Below, piece after piece: positions 1 to 8,976 of a stretch of DNA of 64,000 bases. The first letter of the stretch is position 1. Each line of letters starts with the position of its first letter. The translations under genes and the position numbers were made by a program. The DNA is taken from the NCBI GenBank assembly GCA_964463165.1, contig CAYXBK010000004.1, positions 124,001-188,000 of the forward strand, in the 5' to 3' direction. Under the pieces are notes generated by a model that saw only the letters and a program-made list of their open reading frames with translations, was not told where the DNA came from and did no database searches. The stretch is from UBA7236 sp964463165. Its GTDB lineage: Bacteria > Bacteroidota > Bacteroidia > Chitinophagales > BACL12.

Positions 1-2091
1 ACGAAAGTGGTTCAGGGTGTGCAGGAATTAAAATATCCATTTGCCGGCGGATTAAATGCACCGCAATTTTCAGCAACTGATTTAAATCGTGACGGCATAC
101 AGGATCTTTTTATTTTCGACCGAACGGGAAATAAAGTGCTCACATTTATAAATGAAGGAACAGCTGATGAAATTGACTATTTCTATTGGCAGGGATATCA
201 GCATAATTTTCCGCCGCTTGAAAACTGGGCCGTTTTAATGGATTATAATTGTGATGGTATTGAAGATATTTTAACGTCTTACGATATCGGCATTAAATCC
301 TATCTCGCATCTTACGACGGATTTTCAATTTCATATGCAGAAGATATTTCTAAAATGCAATTTTCGGAAGCGGGATTTACGTTCGATCTTGGTGTGGGAT
401 ATATTGATGTACCGGGATTTGCAGATGTGAATTTTGACGGCGATCCGGATGTGCTCACATTTAATATTGCAGGCGGCATTGTTGATTATTTCGAAAATCA
501 GCAAATTGAAAAAGGATTGGATTGCGGCGTATGGGATCTCGAACATGTAAATTCCTGCTGGGGAAATTTTTATGAAAGCGGAATTAATTATGCTGTGGAA
601 TTAAATTATGAATGCAAAGGTGTAACCACTTCGAGAGATGGCGTGCATGCCGGATCAACATTTATGATCTTTGATCAGGATGGGGATGAAGATATGGATC
701 TGGTGCTGGGAGATCTCGCATTCGGCAATTTAAATTTTCTTTTAAACGGTGGCGATAAGGATTTTGCAAATATTGTTGCGCAGGATACCACTTTCCCCTA
801 CTATACATTGCCATATGATGTACAAATTTTTCCTGCAGCCTTTTATATCGACCTGAATAATGATGCAAAAAAAGATATGATTGTTTCACCAAACAATGCA
901 AACCTCAGTGAGAATTTTAAAAATGTATGGTATTATAAAAATGTTTCTGTTGATGATACGGTAATTTTTGATTTTGAAACGGATTCGCAGTTTGTGAGCG
1001 ATATGATTGATGTGGGCGATCAGGCATTACCTGTTTTCTTCGATTATAATTATGACGGTCTGCAGGATTTATTTATCGGCGACAAAGGATATTATCTTTC
1101 CGGTGATTATATCGGTAAGATAGCTTTATATGAAAATACCGGAACTGCCGGTGAGCCTGCATTCACATTAATTACACGGGACTTTGAAAATATTTCAATT
1201 TACGGATTTAAATCCCTTTGCCCGGCATTTGCCGATCTGGATAACGATGGTGATGCAGACATGCTGATCGGTGAAGAAGAAGGTGCCGTGCATTTTTTCA
1301 AAAATATTGCACCGGCTTCCGGGCCTGCAGAATTTATTCTTGCAGCAGCAAATTATCAGGGCATTGATCCCGGTCAGAATTCCACTCCGGAGTTTGTTGA
1401 TATAAATGCAGATGGTCTGGTTGATCTGATCATCGGTGAAAAAAACGGCAACCTGAATTATTATGAAAATACCGGCACCGCCGAAGAACCGATCTTCACC
1501 CTGCAAAATGAATTCTGGGGAAATGTGGATGTGCGCAAAACCGGCGTACTTACAGGCCACAGTGTGCCGGAATTCATCCGCAATGATGCGGGGGATTATG
1601 AATTATATGTTGGATGCGAAGAAGGAACGATCTATAAATATATTCCCACTGCTGATTTTACAGGTGCATTTACAAAAATCACTTCGGCATTTAATGAAAT
1701 TGATGAAGGCAGTTTTTCAATAGTGCGCTTTTCAGATATTACGGGAGACGGCGTAAATGAAATGATCACCGGCAACGAAAGAGGCGGTGTTACATTATAC
1801 AGAGATGAAACAACTGTCGGCGTGAACGACACATTTGTTAATGAACAAATTTCTGTTTATCCGGATCCGGCACAAGATCAGATAACCGTTGAATATCCCG
1901 GCTTACATAAAATGGATCATGCCCTGATCTGTGATATCACAGGCCGCATCATACAAACAATGCATTTAACCGGCCTCGATATGTATACCTTTCAATTACA
2001 GGACCTTGAAAATGGAATGTATTTTCTAAGATGCACAAGCAATTCTTCAAACAGGATATTCACCGCAAAATTTATAAAAAATACATATTGA
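1..2091 (+). CDS. FG-GAP/VCBS repeat T9SS cargo protein, 5' partial
   Basis: The frame is open from the left edge, so the start and signal peptide lie outside the window; the GTG at position 7 is probably internal, because the next gene's product has about 20-30 extra residues before the same sequence. At least eight calcium-loop-like repeats of the form D-x-N-x-D-G-x-x-D are visible, for example DLNRDGIQDLFIF near residue 26 and FDYNYDGLQDLFIGD near 347. This is the FG-GAP/VCBS propeller pattern. The last 80 or so residues form a T9SS type A sorting domain with a YPDP motif and an ending of the NGMYFLR type. The protein is probably exported and anchored at the cell surface or released; ligand unknown. 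It is a tandem paralogue of the next gene. Confidence 0.88.
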   Translation, partial: TKVVQGVQELKYPFAGGLNAPQFSATDLNRDGIQDLFIFDRTGNKVLTFINEGTADEIDYFYWQGYQHNFPPLENWAVLMDYNCDGIEDILTSYDIGIKSYLASYDGFSISYAEDISKMQFSEAGFTFDLGVGYIDVPGFADVNFDGDPDVLTFNIAGGIVDYFENQQIEKGLDCGVWDLEHVNSCWGNFYESGINYAVELNYECKGVTTSRDGVHAGSTFMIFDQDGDEDMDLVLGDLAFGNLNFLLNGGDKDFANIVAQDTTFPYYTLPYDVQIFPAAFYIDLNNDAKKDMIVSPNNANLSENFKNVWYYKNVSVDDTVIFDFETDSQFVSDMIDVGDQALPVFFDYNYDGLQDLFIGDKGYYLSGDYIGKIALYENTGTAGEPAFTLITRDFENISIYGFKSLCPAFADLDNDGDADMLIGEEEGAVHFFKNIAPASGPAEFILAAANYQGIDPGQNSTPEFVDINADGLVDLIIGEKNGNLNYYENTGTAEEPIFTLQNEFWGNVDVRKTGVLTGHSVPEFIRNDAGDYELYVGCEEGTIYKYIPTADFTGAFTKITSAFNEIDEGSFSIVRFSDITGDGVNEMITGNERGGVTLYRDETTVGVNDTFVNEQISVYPDPAQDQITVEYPGLHKMDHALICDITGRIIQTMHLTGLDMYTFQLQDLENGMYFLRCTSNSSNRIFTAKFIKNTY

Positions 2092-4265
2092 GGTTAATAA
2101 GAAACATAGTATCCGTTTGTATTTTAATGCTGCTGCATATATTTTCTTATTGTCAGTTTCAGCCACAACATGATATCCCGTTTTACAATGGTGCTTACGA
2201 ATTATCTGCAGCACTCGCCGGCGGCATGAATGCTGCACAATTTTCTGAAAATGATTTTAATGGTGACGGGAAATCAGACCTGTTTATTTTTGAAAGAGCA
2301 AGTAATACATGGATCACTTTGTTGAATAGCGGTGATGGTATTTATACCTATGCTCCGGAATATCAATCTGCGTTTCCTTTAATGACAGACTGGGCTTTGC
2401 TGCGTGATTTTAATTGTGATGGATTGCCGGATATATTCACATATTATATCGGTTCAACAAAAGTATTCAAAGGTGTTTTAACAGACGGGAACCTCAGCTT
2501 TGTTCTGCAAAAAGAACGCATTACCTATTACGATGAGGATTCAGAAACCGATGTTGCTATTTATACGAGCAGAACGGATATTCCTTCCATTGATGATATT
2601 GATGGTGACGGAGATCTGGATATTCTATCTTTTTCGGTTTCAAATACCACCATCCGTTATTATAAAAATATTTCATTTGAATCAGGTTATTCCTGCGATA
2701 GTTTGAAATATGATCTTGTGGAATATTGCTGGGGAATGTTATATGAAGGATTTTCCTGCGGAGGTGGTGATCTTGGAATTGTTTGTAAAGGGGGGCCCGA
2801 TAATGTGATGGCAAGAGAACTACATACCGGATCCACTTCGCTCACATTTGATAAAGACGGAGACGGTGATAAAGATTTAATTCTGGGCGATAATTCATGC
2901 AATAATCTTGTGTATTATCTAAACGGCGGAGATAATGAATTTGCAGAAATGGTTTCAAAAGACACATTATTTCCTTCCAATACACTGAGTTATTATGCGC
3001 CCGATTTTCCGGGTATGTATTTAATTGATGCCGATGATGACGGCGACAAAGATCTTATCGCAACACCAAACGACGATTTACTCGGATTAAATACAGACAA
3101 TATCTGGCTCTATAAAAATTTAAATACCAACGATACATTTGATTTCGACTTTTTTGCCGATACATTTTTGGTAAGCAGTATGGTGGATGCGGGTAATTAT
3201 TCATCACCCGTGTATTTTGATTATAATCAGGATGGCCTGCAGGATATTGTGATCGGTGTGAATAATACATATGGGCATGATCAGATATTTCATCATGGTT
3301 TATGGTTGTATGAAAATATCGGCACTGCCTCTGCACCGGCATTTCGTTTTGTAACCAAAAATTTCGGAGGCCTGGATACCTATCCGTTAAATCAGCTTAC
3401 ACCATTTTTTGCAGATGCTGATGATGACGGAGATGCGGATTTATTTTGCGGCACTTACGACGGCACAATTATCTATCTTGAAAATTTATCCGGCCCGACT
3501 GCTGAGGCAAGTTTTGCAGATCCGGTTTTTGCATACCAGGGAATTGATGTCGGACAAAATTCGGCACCCTGCCTGTTTGATATGGATGCAGATGGAAAGC
3601 TGGATATGGTGATCGGAGAAATGAATGGAAATTTAAATTATTACCACAATACGGGAACTGTTTCAGATCCGGTTTTCAATTTGGAAAATGAAATATTCGG
3701 AGGAGTGGATGTACGTGATCCGGGTTATGTTACAGGATACAGCAAACCATTCTTTTTTAAAAATGAAAATGATTCGATCAATTTACTCGTCGGATCGCAA
3801 AGCGGAAAAATTTATTTATTTAATGAGATCGAAGATGCATTGCTCGGAGAATTTTATGAAGCAGATACAAATTATCTTGATTTTCCTTCAGGTACATTTA
3901 TTTCGGTAATGCGCTCGGATATTGACGGGGATAATAAACCCGATTTTTTAACAGGCAATATCAGGGGCGGAATACAGATCTTCGAAAAAACAATTCCTGA
4001 CGGGATATCTGCAATTCAGAATGAAAACCAATTTACCATCTTTCCCAATCCTGCAAAAGAAAGGATTACAATTTCAATAAAGGGGAATTTTGGCCCGGGG
4101 CAAACAGTAAAAATCATAAATGTTTCAGGTAGTGTGCTCTCACAATTTGAAATGCAAACTTCATCCCTTGAAATATCCGTGGCAAACTATCCGAATGGAA
4201 TTTATTTTGTCCAGATCGCCGGTGAACAGGGAACAATGAACCGCAGCTTTGTAGTTGCGAAATAA
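2088..4265 (+). CDS. FG-GAP/VCBS repeat T9SS cargo protein (paralogue of upstream gene)
   Basis: The start is ambiguous. A TTG at 2088 overlaps the upstream stop (TTGA) and gives a good signal peptide, MRLIRNIVSVCILMLLHIFS, followed by YCQ. An ATG at 2031 would add 19 basic residues and overlap the previous gene by 61 bases; an ATG at 2127 would leave the signal peptide short. The mature part repeats the D-x-D-x-D-G-x-x-D units (DDIDGDGDLDILSF, FDKDGDGDKDLILGD, DADDDGDADLF). The C-terminus has a T9SS type A sorting domain (IFPNPAKERI to the final SFVVAK). Domain order and many phrases match the upstream protein, so this is a local duplication. Probable surface or extracellular protein; ligand unknown. 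Confidence 0.9.
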   Translation: MRLIRNIVSVCILMLLHIFSYCQFQPQHDIPFYNGAYELSAALAGGMNAAQFSENDFNGDGKSDLFIFERASNTWITLLNSGDGIYTYAPEYQSAFPLMTDWALLRDFNCDGLPDIFTYYIGSTKVFKGVLTDGNLSFVLQKERITYYDEDSETDVAIYTSRTDIPSIDDIDGDGDLDILSFSVSNTTIRYYKNISFESGYSCDSLKYDLVEYCWGMLYEGFSCGGGDLGIVCKGGPDNVMARELHTGSTSLTFDKDGDGDKDLILGDNSCNNLVYYLNGGDNEFAEMVSKDTLFPSNTLSYYAPDFPGMYLIDADDDGDKDLIATPNDDLLGLNTDNIWLYKNLNTNDTFDFDFFADTFLVSSMVDAGNYSSPVYFDYNQDGLQDIVIGVNNTYGHDQIFHHGLWLYENIGTASAPAFRFVTKNFGGLDTYPLNQLTPFFADADDDGDADLFCGTYDGTIIYLENLSGPTAEASFADPVFAYQGIDVGQNSAPCLFDMDADGKLDMVIGEMNGNLNYYHNTGTVSDPVFNLENEIFGGVDVRDPGYVTGYSKPFFFKNENDSINLLVGSQSGKIYLFNEIEDALLGEFYEADTNYLDFPSGTFISVMRSDIDGDNKPDFLTGNIRGGIQIFEKTIPDGISAIQNENQFTIFPNPAKERITISIKGNFGPGQTVKIINVSGSVLSQFEMQTSSLEISVANYPNGIYFVQIAGEQGTMNRSFVVAK

Positions 4266-4300
4266 CAATCTTTTGCTGATTCCTTTTTTGAAAATTTTTG

Positions 4301-4308
4301 TATCTTTA
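4301..4308 (+). promoter_or_regulatory. Possible Bacteroidota -7 box (TATCTTTA)
   Basis: TATCTTTA fits TAnnTTTG in all but the last base and lies 21 nt before the ATG at 4330. The nearest T-rich TTTTG candidates upstream are not at the usual spacing, so this is a weak call. Confidence 0.3.
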
Positions 4309-4329
4309 ACATCAACTAAATTTCTGATC

Positions 4330-4713
4330 ATGAAAAGAATCTTATTTGCCGTTTTACTTATCAGCGGCATCTTCTCCTCACAGGCATCTGTAAAAATTTC
4401 CTTTGACCCTGTTCAGGCAAGTATAAATGAACATTTCGTAATCAACCTGCCGGCTGCTCAGGCCCTCGCCGAAGTGTATGTGGTGGATATTTCAAAATGC
4501 GGATTCAAAACAGAAGAGCAATTGCAGGCATTTTGTAAAAGTGCAACTGATCAGAACGTAATTTTCAGAGGCAATTTTGCAGAAAACAAATTATTTGTGA
4601 GCCCACAGGCAACATCTGTTGAAGGCGTATGGTCGGTAGTAGACTGGAATAATTATTTTGAAAACAGATCGATGAAACTGGAAGCATTGTTCAAAACAAT
4701 ACTTGCCCAGTAA
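4330..4713 (+). CDS. Small exported protein of unknown function
   Basis: 127 residues from the ATG at 4330, chosen because it begins a classic signal peptide (MKRILFAVLLISGIFSSQAS); upstream in-frame starts would only add a long non-signal extension. The mature part of about 108 residues is soluble-looking, with two cysteines (SKCGF and AFCKS) about 15 residues apart that could form a disulphide after export. No T9SS sorting domain is present, so a periplasmic location is likely. A strong terminator follows directly, and the gene looks monocistronic. I do not recognise the family. Confidence 0.72.
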   Translation: MKRILFAVLLISGIFSSQASVKISFDPVQASINEHFVINLPAAQALAEVYVVDISKCGFKTEEQLQAFCKSATDQNVIFRGNFAENKLFVSPQATSVEGVWSVVDWNNYFENRSMKLEALFKTILAQ

Positions 4714-4730
4714 ATATTAAATCATTTCAA

Positions 4731-4760
4731 AAAAGCCGGAAATTAACCTTCCGGCTTTTT
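4731..4760 (+). terminator. Rho-independent terminator
   Basis: An 11-bp stem AAAAGCCGGAA/TTCCGGCTTTT with a 7-nt loop ends in a run of five T. It lies 17 nt after the stop of the small exported protein. Confidence 0.85.
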
Positions 4761-4928
4761 AATTTTCACACTTCTTATAAGTATTTGACAATTTGGGCAG
4801 TTAAGAACATCTCCTGCTTCATAAATGTGTAAAAAAAGGTAAGGATTATTTAGTAATTATCAGGAAATGCCTTAGCTTTAATTCCAAATACCCAGAGGTA
4901 TATTTTTTTACACCACAAAGTCAACGAA

Positions 4929-6641
4929 ATGAAAAAAACTTCTTCCTCCCTCCTCAAATTACTTATACTTTTAGGAGGTTTCTTTTCAATTATTGATCTG
5001 AATGGGCAGGCTACAGATGTTTACTACATCAGGAGAACTCCTCCTGAACCATGGACATGGGCTCCGATCCTGAACACAAATATTTCCGACATGGAAAATA
5101 TGTGTCCGGATAAACCGTTTTCAGATGCATATTATAGCACAGCCGACCCGGCTGTGGTTTTCAGCCCGACAACATTATTTGTGTTTATGGAAGGCGGTGA
5201 TGACCATGCAATTCCAATGAAGAATTTTATTGATGATAATATCACAATTATTGAAGACTGGGTAAACAACGGTGGAGCCATATTTATGAATGCAGCTCCG
5301 AATTATGGAGGTGATATCGATTGTGGTTTCGGAGGTGTTACGATAAATTATCCTGTTTATAGCTGGGTTGGCGATGCGATCGACCCGACACATCCGATCT
5401 TTAACGGACCTTTCACACCTGTTGGTTTATCCTGGTCGGGAACATATTTCGCACACTCTTCCGTGAGTGGCGGTGGTGTTTCAGATATTATTATGGGTGA
5501 TCTTGGTTCAGTACTTTCAGAAAAAGCCTGGGGAGCAGGTTATGTGCTTGTGGGTGGTATGACCACCACCGGCTGGCATACTCCTTCTCCTGAATGCTTC
5601 AATGTGCGGATGAACATGTTCCGTTATGCGATCGATAAAGTTTCACAGGCACTTGCTTTCAGTTATCAGATAACACCCGGCGACACCGTATTTTGTCAGT
5701 ATGAAGATGATATCGCACCGGTATTTGAACCAGGAGCAGTTGCAGGTGTTTTCACAGCAACACCCGACGGTTTGGCGATCGACAGTTTAACTGGTGTTAT
5801 CGATCTTTCAGCATCTTTGCCCGGTACCTATACTATCAAAAATGAAGGCCCAAACTATTGCTCAACAGGTAACGATTCTGCCGTAATCATTATAGAAGCT
5901 ACCCCTGTTGCAAATGCTGGCCCGGATGTGTATGTATGCCGCGGTCAGAATGTTCAACTCGATGGAAGTGGCGGTGCTACATATAACTGGATCCCTCCAG
6001 TTTATCTTGATGATCCCACATTGGAAGATCCAACCGTGATGGCACCACCTACAAATGCTTATTATCAAATGGTTGCTTTCAGTGCCTTGGGTTGCAGCGA
6101 TACCGATGATGTGTGGGCATATTTATATCCGGATCCTGTAATCGATGCCGGTGAAGATTTGATCATGCAATTGGGTGGCTTTACCGAATTAGGCGCATCC
6201 GGCGGTGTATCTTATGTTTGGTCACCTGATACCTGGTTGTCGGATGCTACTTCAGCGAATCCTACCTGCTATGCGGAAGATACCATCATGTATACAGTAA
6301 CAGGAACGGATGCAAACGGATGTACCGCAACCGATTCAATGTGGGTATTTGTGATTGAAGAAAATGATATTGTGCCTCCTACAGCATTTACGCCGAATGC
6401 CGACGGCATGAATGATACTTACAGACCTTTATTTGTTGGAGTTGGAGGACAAGTTACAGATTTTGCAATCTTCAACCGCTGGGGTGCAGAATTATATGCA
6501 ACCGTTGATCCGAATTTAGGATGGGATGGAACATATAAAGGAATTGAACAGGAAATAGGAACCTATATTGTTCATGTGAACGGATTAAATCAGTTTGGTG
6601 AACCGATTTCAAAAACATCAACTGTAGTTTTACTGCGCTAA
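4929..6641 (+). CDS. Secreted multidomain protein with T9SS type B (gliding-type) C-terminal domain
   Basis: Signal peptide MKKTSSSLLKLLILLGGFFS, cleaved near NGQA. Residues 30-240 look like a class I amidotransferase-like (ThuA/DUF4350-type) fold: a strand-helix pattern, WVNNGGAIFMNAAP, a late GYVLVGGMTTTGWH segment. No catalytic Cys-His pair can be assigned, so enzymatic activity is doubtful. Two or three Ig/PKD-like modules follow (DAGEDLIMQLGG, TYTVTGTDANGC). The last 90 residues, from VPPTAFTPNADGMNDTYRP through NRWGAELY to the end, are the T9SS type B (CHU_C) sorting domain. Probably a surface-attached or released protein with the recognition role in the Ig modules. A terminator follows. 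Confidence 0.88.
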   Translation: MKKTSSSLLKLLILLGGFFSIIDLNGQATDVYYIRRTPPEPWTWAPILNTNISDMENMCPDKPFSDAYYSTADPAVVFSPTTLFVFMEGGDDHAIPMKNFIDDNITIIEDWVNNGGAIFMNAAPNYGGDIDCGFGGVTINYPVYSWVGDAIDPTHPIFNGPFTPVGLSWSGTYFAHSSVSGGGVSDIIMGDLGSVLSEKAWGAGYVLVGGMTTTGWHTPSPECFNVRMNMFRYAIDKVSQALAFSYQITPGDTVFCQYEDDIAPVFEPGAVAGVFTATPDGLAIDSLTGVIDLSASLPGTYTIKNEGPNYCSTGNDSAVIIIEATPVANAGPDVYVCRGQNVQLDGSGGATYNWIPPVYLDDPTLEDPTVMAPPTNAYYQMVAFSALGCSDTDDVWAYLYPDPVIDAGEDLIMQLGGFTELGASGGVSYVWSPDTWLSDATSANPTCYAEDTIMYTVTGTDANGCTATDSMWVFVIEENDIVPPTAFTPNADGMNDTYRPLFVGVGGQVTDFAIFNRWGAELYATVDPNLGWDGTYKGIEQEIGTYIVHVNGLNQFGEPISKTSTVVLLR

Positions 6642-6664
6642 GTATAATCAAGCAATTAATAAGG

Positions 6665-6690
6665 AGTCCGCCCAACGGCGGACTTTTTTA
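6665..6690 (+). terminator. Rho-independent terminator
   Basis: A perfect 8-bp stem AGTCCGCC/GGCGGACT with loop CAAC is followed by T6. It ends the T9SS type B gene, and its T tract touches the stop codon of the convergent DUF445-like gene. Confidence 0.88.
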
Positions 6691-7209
6691 TTTCAGGAAT
6701 ATGCCTGCAAGTAAACCAATACCGGATCCTGCAAGCCCGCCATAAAATATAAAAATAAAAATCCTGCTGCGGGATTGAATGATGTATTTTTTTATTGCAG
6801 TTTGAAGAAGTGTGGAAATGGAAGAAATTGTTTTTTCATGCAGCAGATTTTTCTGCATGAGTGCAGGAAGTTGTGATTCCATTTCGTCGTGAAATACGAG
6901 TCGAATTTCCGCAATCAGTTTATCATCCATAAACATATTCAGCACCGGCATTTTAACTGTAAGCTGATGCGCCATGAAATTATCGAACAATGCGAGTATA
7001 TCCGATTTGATCCGGTCGGTCTCGTTGATGCCGGAAGAATTTTGCTGTGCAGTGAATTGCTGCTGCAAATAATTTTGAAATGTATTTCCAGTGCTCGATC
7101 CGTTTAACCTGGAACGCAAAGCCCGAAAGGAAAAGAAAGTATTTATTGCGGCGCCTGCAAGGCCTGAAAGAAAACCTGTAATACCAAATGAAATTAATTC
7201 TGCATCCAT
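6688..7209 (-). CDS. DUF445-like membrane protein
   Basis: 173 residues from the ATG at 7209; a GTG at 7230 would extend it by seven residues. A hydrophobic N-terminal helix (ISFGITGFLSGLAGAAINTF) ends in a basic FRALRSRL segment, and a C-terminal helix (IFIFYGGLAGSGIGLLAGIF) closes the protein, with an amphipathic helical middle between. This resembles the short Bacteroidota DUF445 proteins, which sit in the inner membrane and have no settled function. The start overlaps the 3' end of pyrE by 16 bases, so the two are probably co-transcribed and coupled. The family assignment is by pattern only. Confidence 0.6.
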   Translation of the reverse strand: MDAELISFGITGFLSGLAGAAINTFFSFRALRSRLNGSSTGNTFQNYLQQQFTAQQNSSGINETDRIKSDILALFDNFMAHQLTVKMPVLNMFMDDKLIAEIRLVFHDEMESQLPALMQKNLLHEKTISSISTLLQTAIKKYIIQSRSRIFIFIFYGGLAGSGIGLLAGIFLK

Positions 7210-7838
7210 ACTGCGGGATTTTTCCGCCACTCTTCCAGCAGCAATTTTGTTTGATTATCTATCAGGTTATTTTGAATTGCATAAGTAATTAATGAAGGGT
7301 AATCACTGATCGTAAAAAATTTACAGGCAGCTTCATCAAACGCATTTTGGGCAATATCAAATGCATATGTAAATAATGCTACCAATCCGCTCACTTCTGC
7401 TCCGGCATTGCGCAAAGCATGCACCGCAGTCAAACTGCTTCCTCCCGTGCTCAGCAGATCTTCAATCACCACAACTTTTTTTCCGGCTTCCAATTTGCCT
7501 TCTATCTGATTCGACAGTCCGTGTTTTTTTGCTTCACTGCGCACATAAATAAATGGAAGATTTAAGGCATCGGCAACCAAAGCACCATGCGGTATACCGG
7601 CAGTTGCAACACCGGCAATTATTTCGGCACCGGCAAATTGTTCACTGATACCCGCTGCAAGTTTTTCCTTGATCCAGTTTCTGATTTCAGGATAGGAAAG
7701 TGTGAGCCTGTTATCGCAATAAATTGGTGACCGCCATCCGCTTGCCCAGGTAAAAGGATTTTCCGGGCGCAATTTTATAGAACCGATATTTAGTAACTTG
7801 CCGGCGAATTCAATTGCATAAGAATCATTAAAGAGCAT
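7194..7838 (-). CDS. pyrE: Orotate phosphoribosyltransferase
   Basis: Converts orotate and PRPP to OMP, the fifth step of de novo pyrimidine synthesis, in the cytoplasm. 214 residues, normal for the family. The N-terminal ENPFTWASGWRSPIYCDNR is the characteristic orotate-site region; a YVRSEAKKHGL segment supplies PRPP-contacting lysines; the PRPP motif VVVIEDLLSTGG is near residues 122-133. The start codon shares the same CATG with the divergent NUDIX gene, and a perfect -7 box lies 4 nt upstream inside that gene. It overlaps the following DUF445-like gene by 16 bases. Confidence 0.97.
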   Translation of the reverse strand: MLFNDSYAIEFAGKLLNIGSIKLRPENPFTWASGWRSPIYCDNRLTLSYPEIRNWIKEKLAAGISEQFAGAEIIAGVATAGIPHGALVADALNLPFIYVRSEAKKHGLSNQIEGKLEAGKKVVVIEDLLSTGGSSLTAVHALRNAGAEVSGLVALFTYAFDIAQNAFDEAACKFFTISDYPSLITYAIQNNLIDNQTKLLLEEWRKNPAVWMQN

Positions 7839-8484
7839 GGCTCAAATGTATAAAATTTTCATCAACGAGGTCCCGGTAATTTTAAAGGAAGGAAATAAAA
7901 TCGATGTGCTTGATGTGCATGACGAAAGGAATCCGGTTTTTTATTTTACACAGCGGAAAGAGATCGATAAAGCAATCATGCTGATCGAAAACGGTGCACA
8001 TTTGCAAAGCCTTACAATTTTCGGAGAAGATGCGAAGCAAATCAGAAAAATTTTATTTGCGGATTATAAAAAAATTAAAGCCGCAGGTGGAGTTGTGTTT
8101 AATCAGAATGGAGAATTGCTGATGATTTTCAGACGACAAATGTGGGACCTGCCGAAAGGGAAACTGGATCCGGGCGAAAAAAAGAAAATTGCAGCAATGC
8201 GTGAAGTTTCTGAAGAAACAGGAGTTCAAAAACTGCGGATATTAAAAAAACTGACGAAATCCTGGCATACCTACCGCCTCGAAAATAATGTGAAAATATT
8301 AAAGGTGACACATTGGTATTTAATGCTCACAGAAGATAAATCAACTTTAATACCGCAGGCTGAAGAAGGAATTGAAATTGTGCGATGGGTACATGTTGAT
8401 CAACTGGCAGATAAGTTGAATAAAACTTACGCCAATATTTCAGAAGTAATTAAAACAGGTGTTGAAGTAATGCAACAGGGATAA
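7837..8484 (+). CDS. NUDIX hydrolase
   Basis: Predicted to hydrolyse a nucleoside diphosphate linked to another group; substrate unknown. 215 residues. The N-terminal 80 residues form a Bacteroidota-type extension, then the NUDIX fold starts at AAGGVVFN. The NUDIX box runs from G108 to V130 with the full G-x5-E-x7-R-E-x2-E-E-x-G pattern (REVSEETGV). The ATG at 7837 shares its CATG with the pyrE start; the second ATG at 7846 gives the family-like start MYKIFINE and may be the real one. Between pyrE and coaD, an order often kept in this phylum. It converges on coaD with a 15-nt gap and no terminator. Confidence 0.93.
   Translation: MAQMYKIFINEVPVILKEGNKIDVLDVHDERNPVFYFTQRKEIDKAIMLIENGAHLQSLTIFGEDAKQIRKILFADYKKIKAAGGVVFNQNGELLMIFRRQMWDLPKGKLDPGEKKKIAAMREVSEETGVQKLRILKKLTKSWHTYRLENNVKILKVTHWYLMLTEDKSTLIPQAEEGIEIVRWVHVDQLADKLNKTYANISEVIKTGVEVMQQG
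7843..7850 (-). promoter_or_regulatory. -7 box of pyrE (TACATTTG), 4 nt from the start codon
   Basis: On the - strand TACATTTG is a perfect TAnnTTTG match, followed by AGCC and then the pyrE ATG. It lies within codons 3-5 of the divergent NUDIX gene. The 4-nt spacing implies transcription starting at or next to the start codon. Confidence 0.6.
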
Positions 8485-8499
8485 TGACTTATCAAAAAA

Positions 8500-8973
8500 T
8501 TATGTGTACTTCACATCCCGCGAAACACAGGAAGGCACGAGATGCCCGTAATTTCCGTTGTATTTTATCAGCTCTCTCACAATTGTCGAACTGATATGTG
8601 ATAATTCCGGGGCTGTCGGAATAAATATTGTTTCAATATCCTGAAACATTGAGCGGTTTACTGCAGCAATTGTTTTTTCATATTCAAAATCAATCGCATT
8701 GCGCAGGCCTCGTAAAATAAAATTTGCATTCACCGACCGGCAAAAATCAACTGTTAATCCCGTATAATTTGAAATCATGATTTTCTCATTTCCCGAAAAT
8801 ATTTCATGCAGCCAGTTCATGCGTTGTTCAATGCTGAATAAGTATTGCTTTTGAGAATTTATTCCGATCGCAATAATGATCTGGTCGAATAACGGAATTG
8901 TACGCTGAATAATATCAATATGGCCATTTGTGATGGGGTCGAATGAACCTGGAAAAATTGCAATGCGCTTCAT
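8500..8973 (-). CDS. coaD: Phosphopantetheine adenylyltransferase
   Basis: Transfers AMP from ATP to 4'-phosphopantetheine to form dephospho-CoA, the penultimate step of CoA synthesis. 157 residues, typical length. The nucleotidyltransferase signature GSFDPITNGHIDII is at residues 9-22, the RGLRNAIDFEYE substrate region lies mid-protein, and ISSTIVREL, the second ATP motif, lies near the C-terminus. It is the last gene of a tight - strand operon, starting 3 nt after the stop of the membrane-protein gene. Confidence 0.97.
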   Translation of the reverse strand: MKRIAIFPGSFDPITNGHIDIIQRTIPLFDQIIIAIGINSQKQYLFSIEQRMNWLHEIFSGNEKIMISNYTGLTVDFCRSVNANFILRGLRNAIDFEYEKTIAAVNRSMFQDIETIFIPTAPELSHISSTIVRELIKYNGNYGHLVPSCVSRDVKYT

Positions 8974-8976
8974 AAA

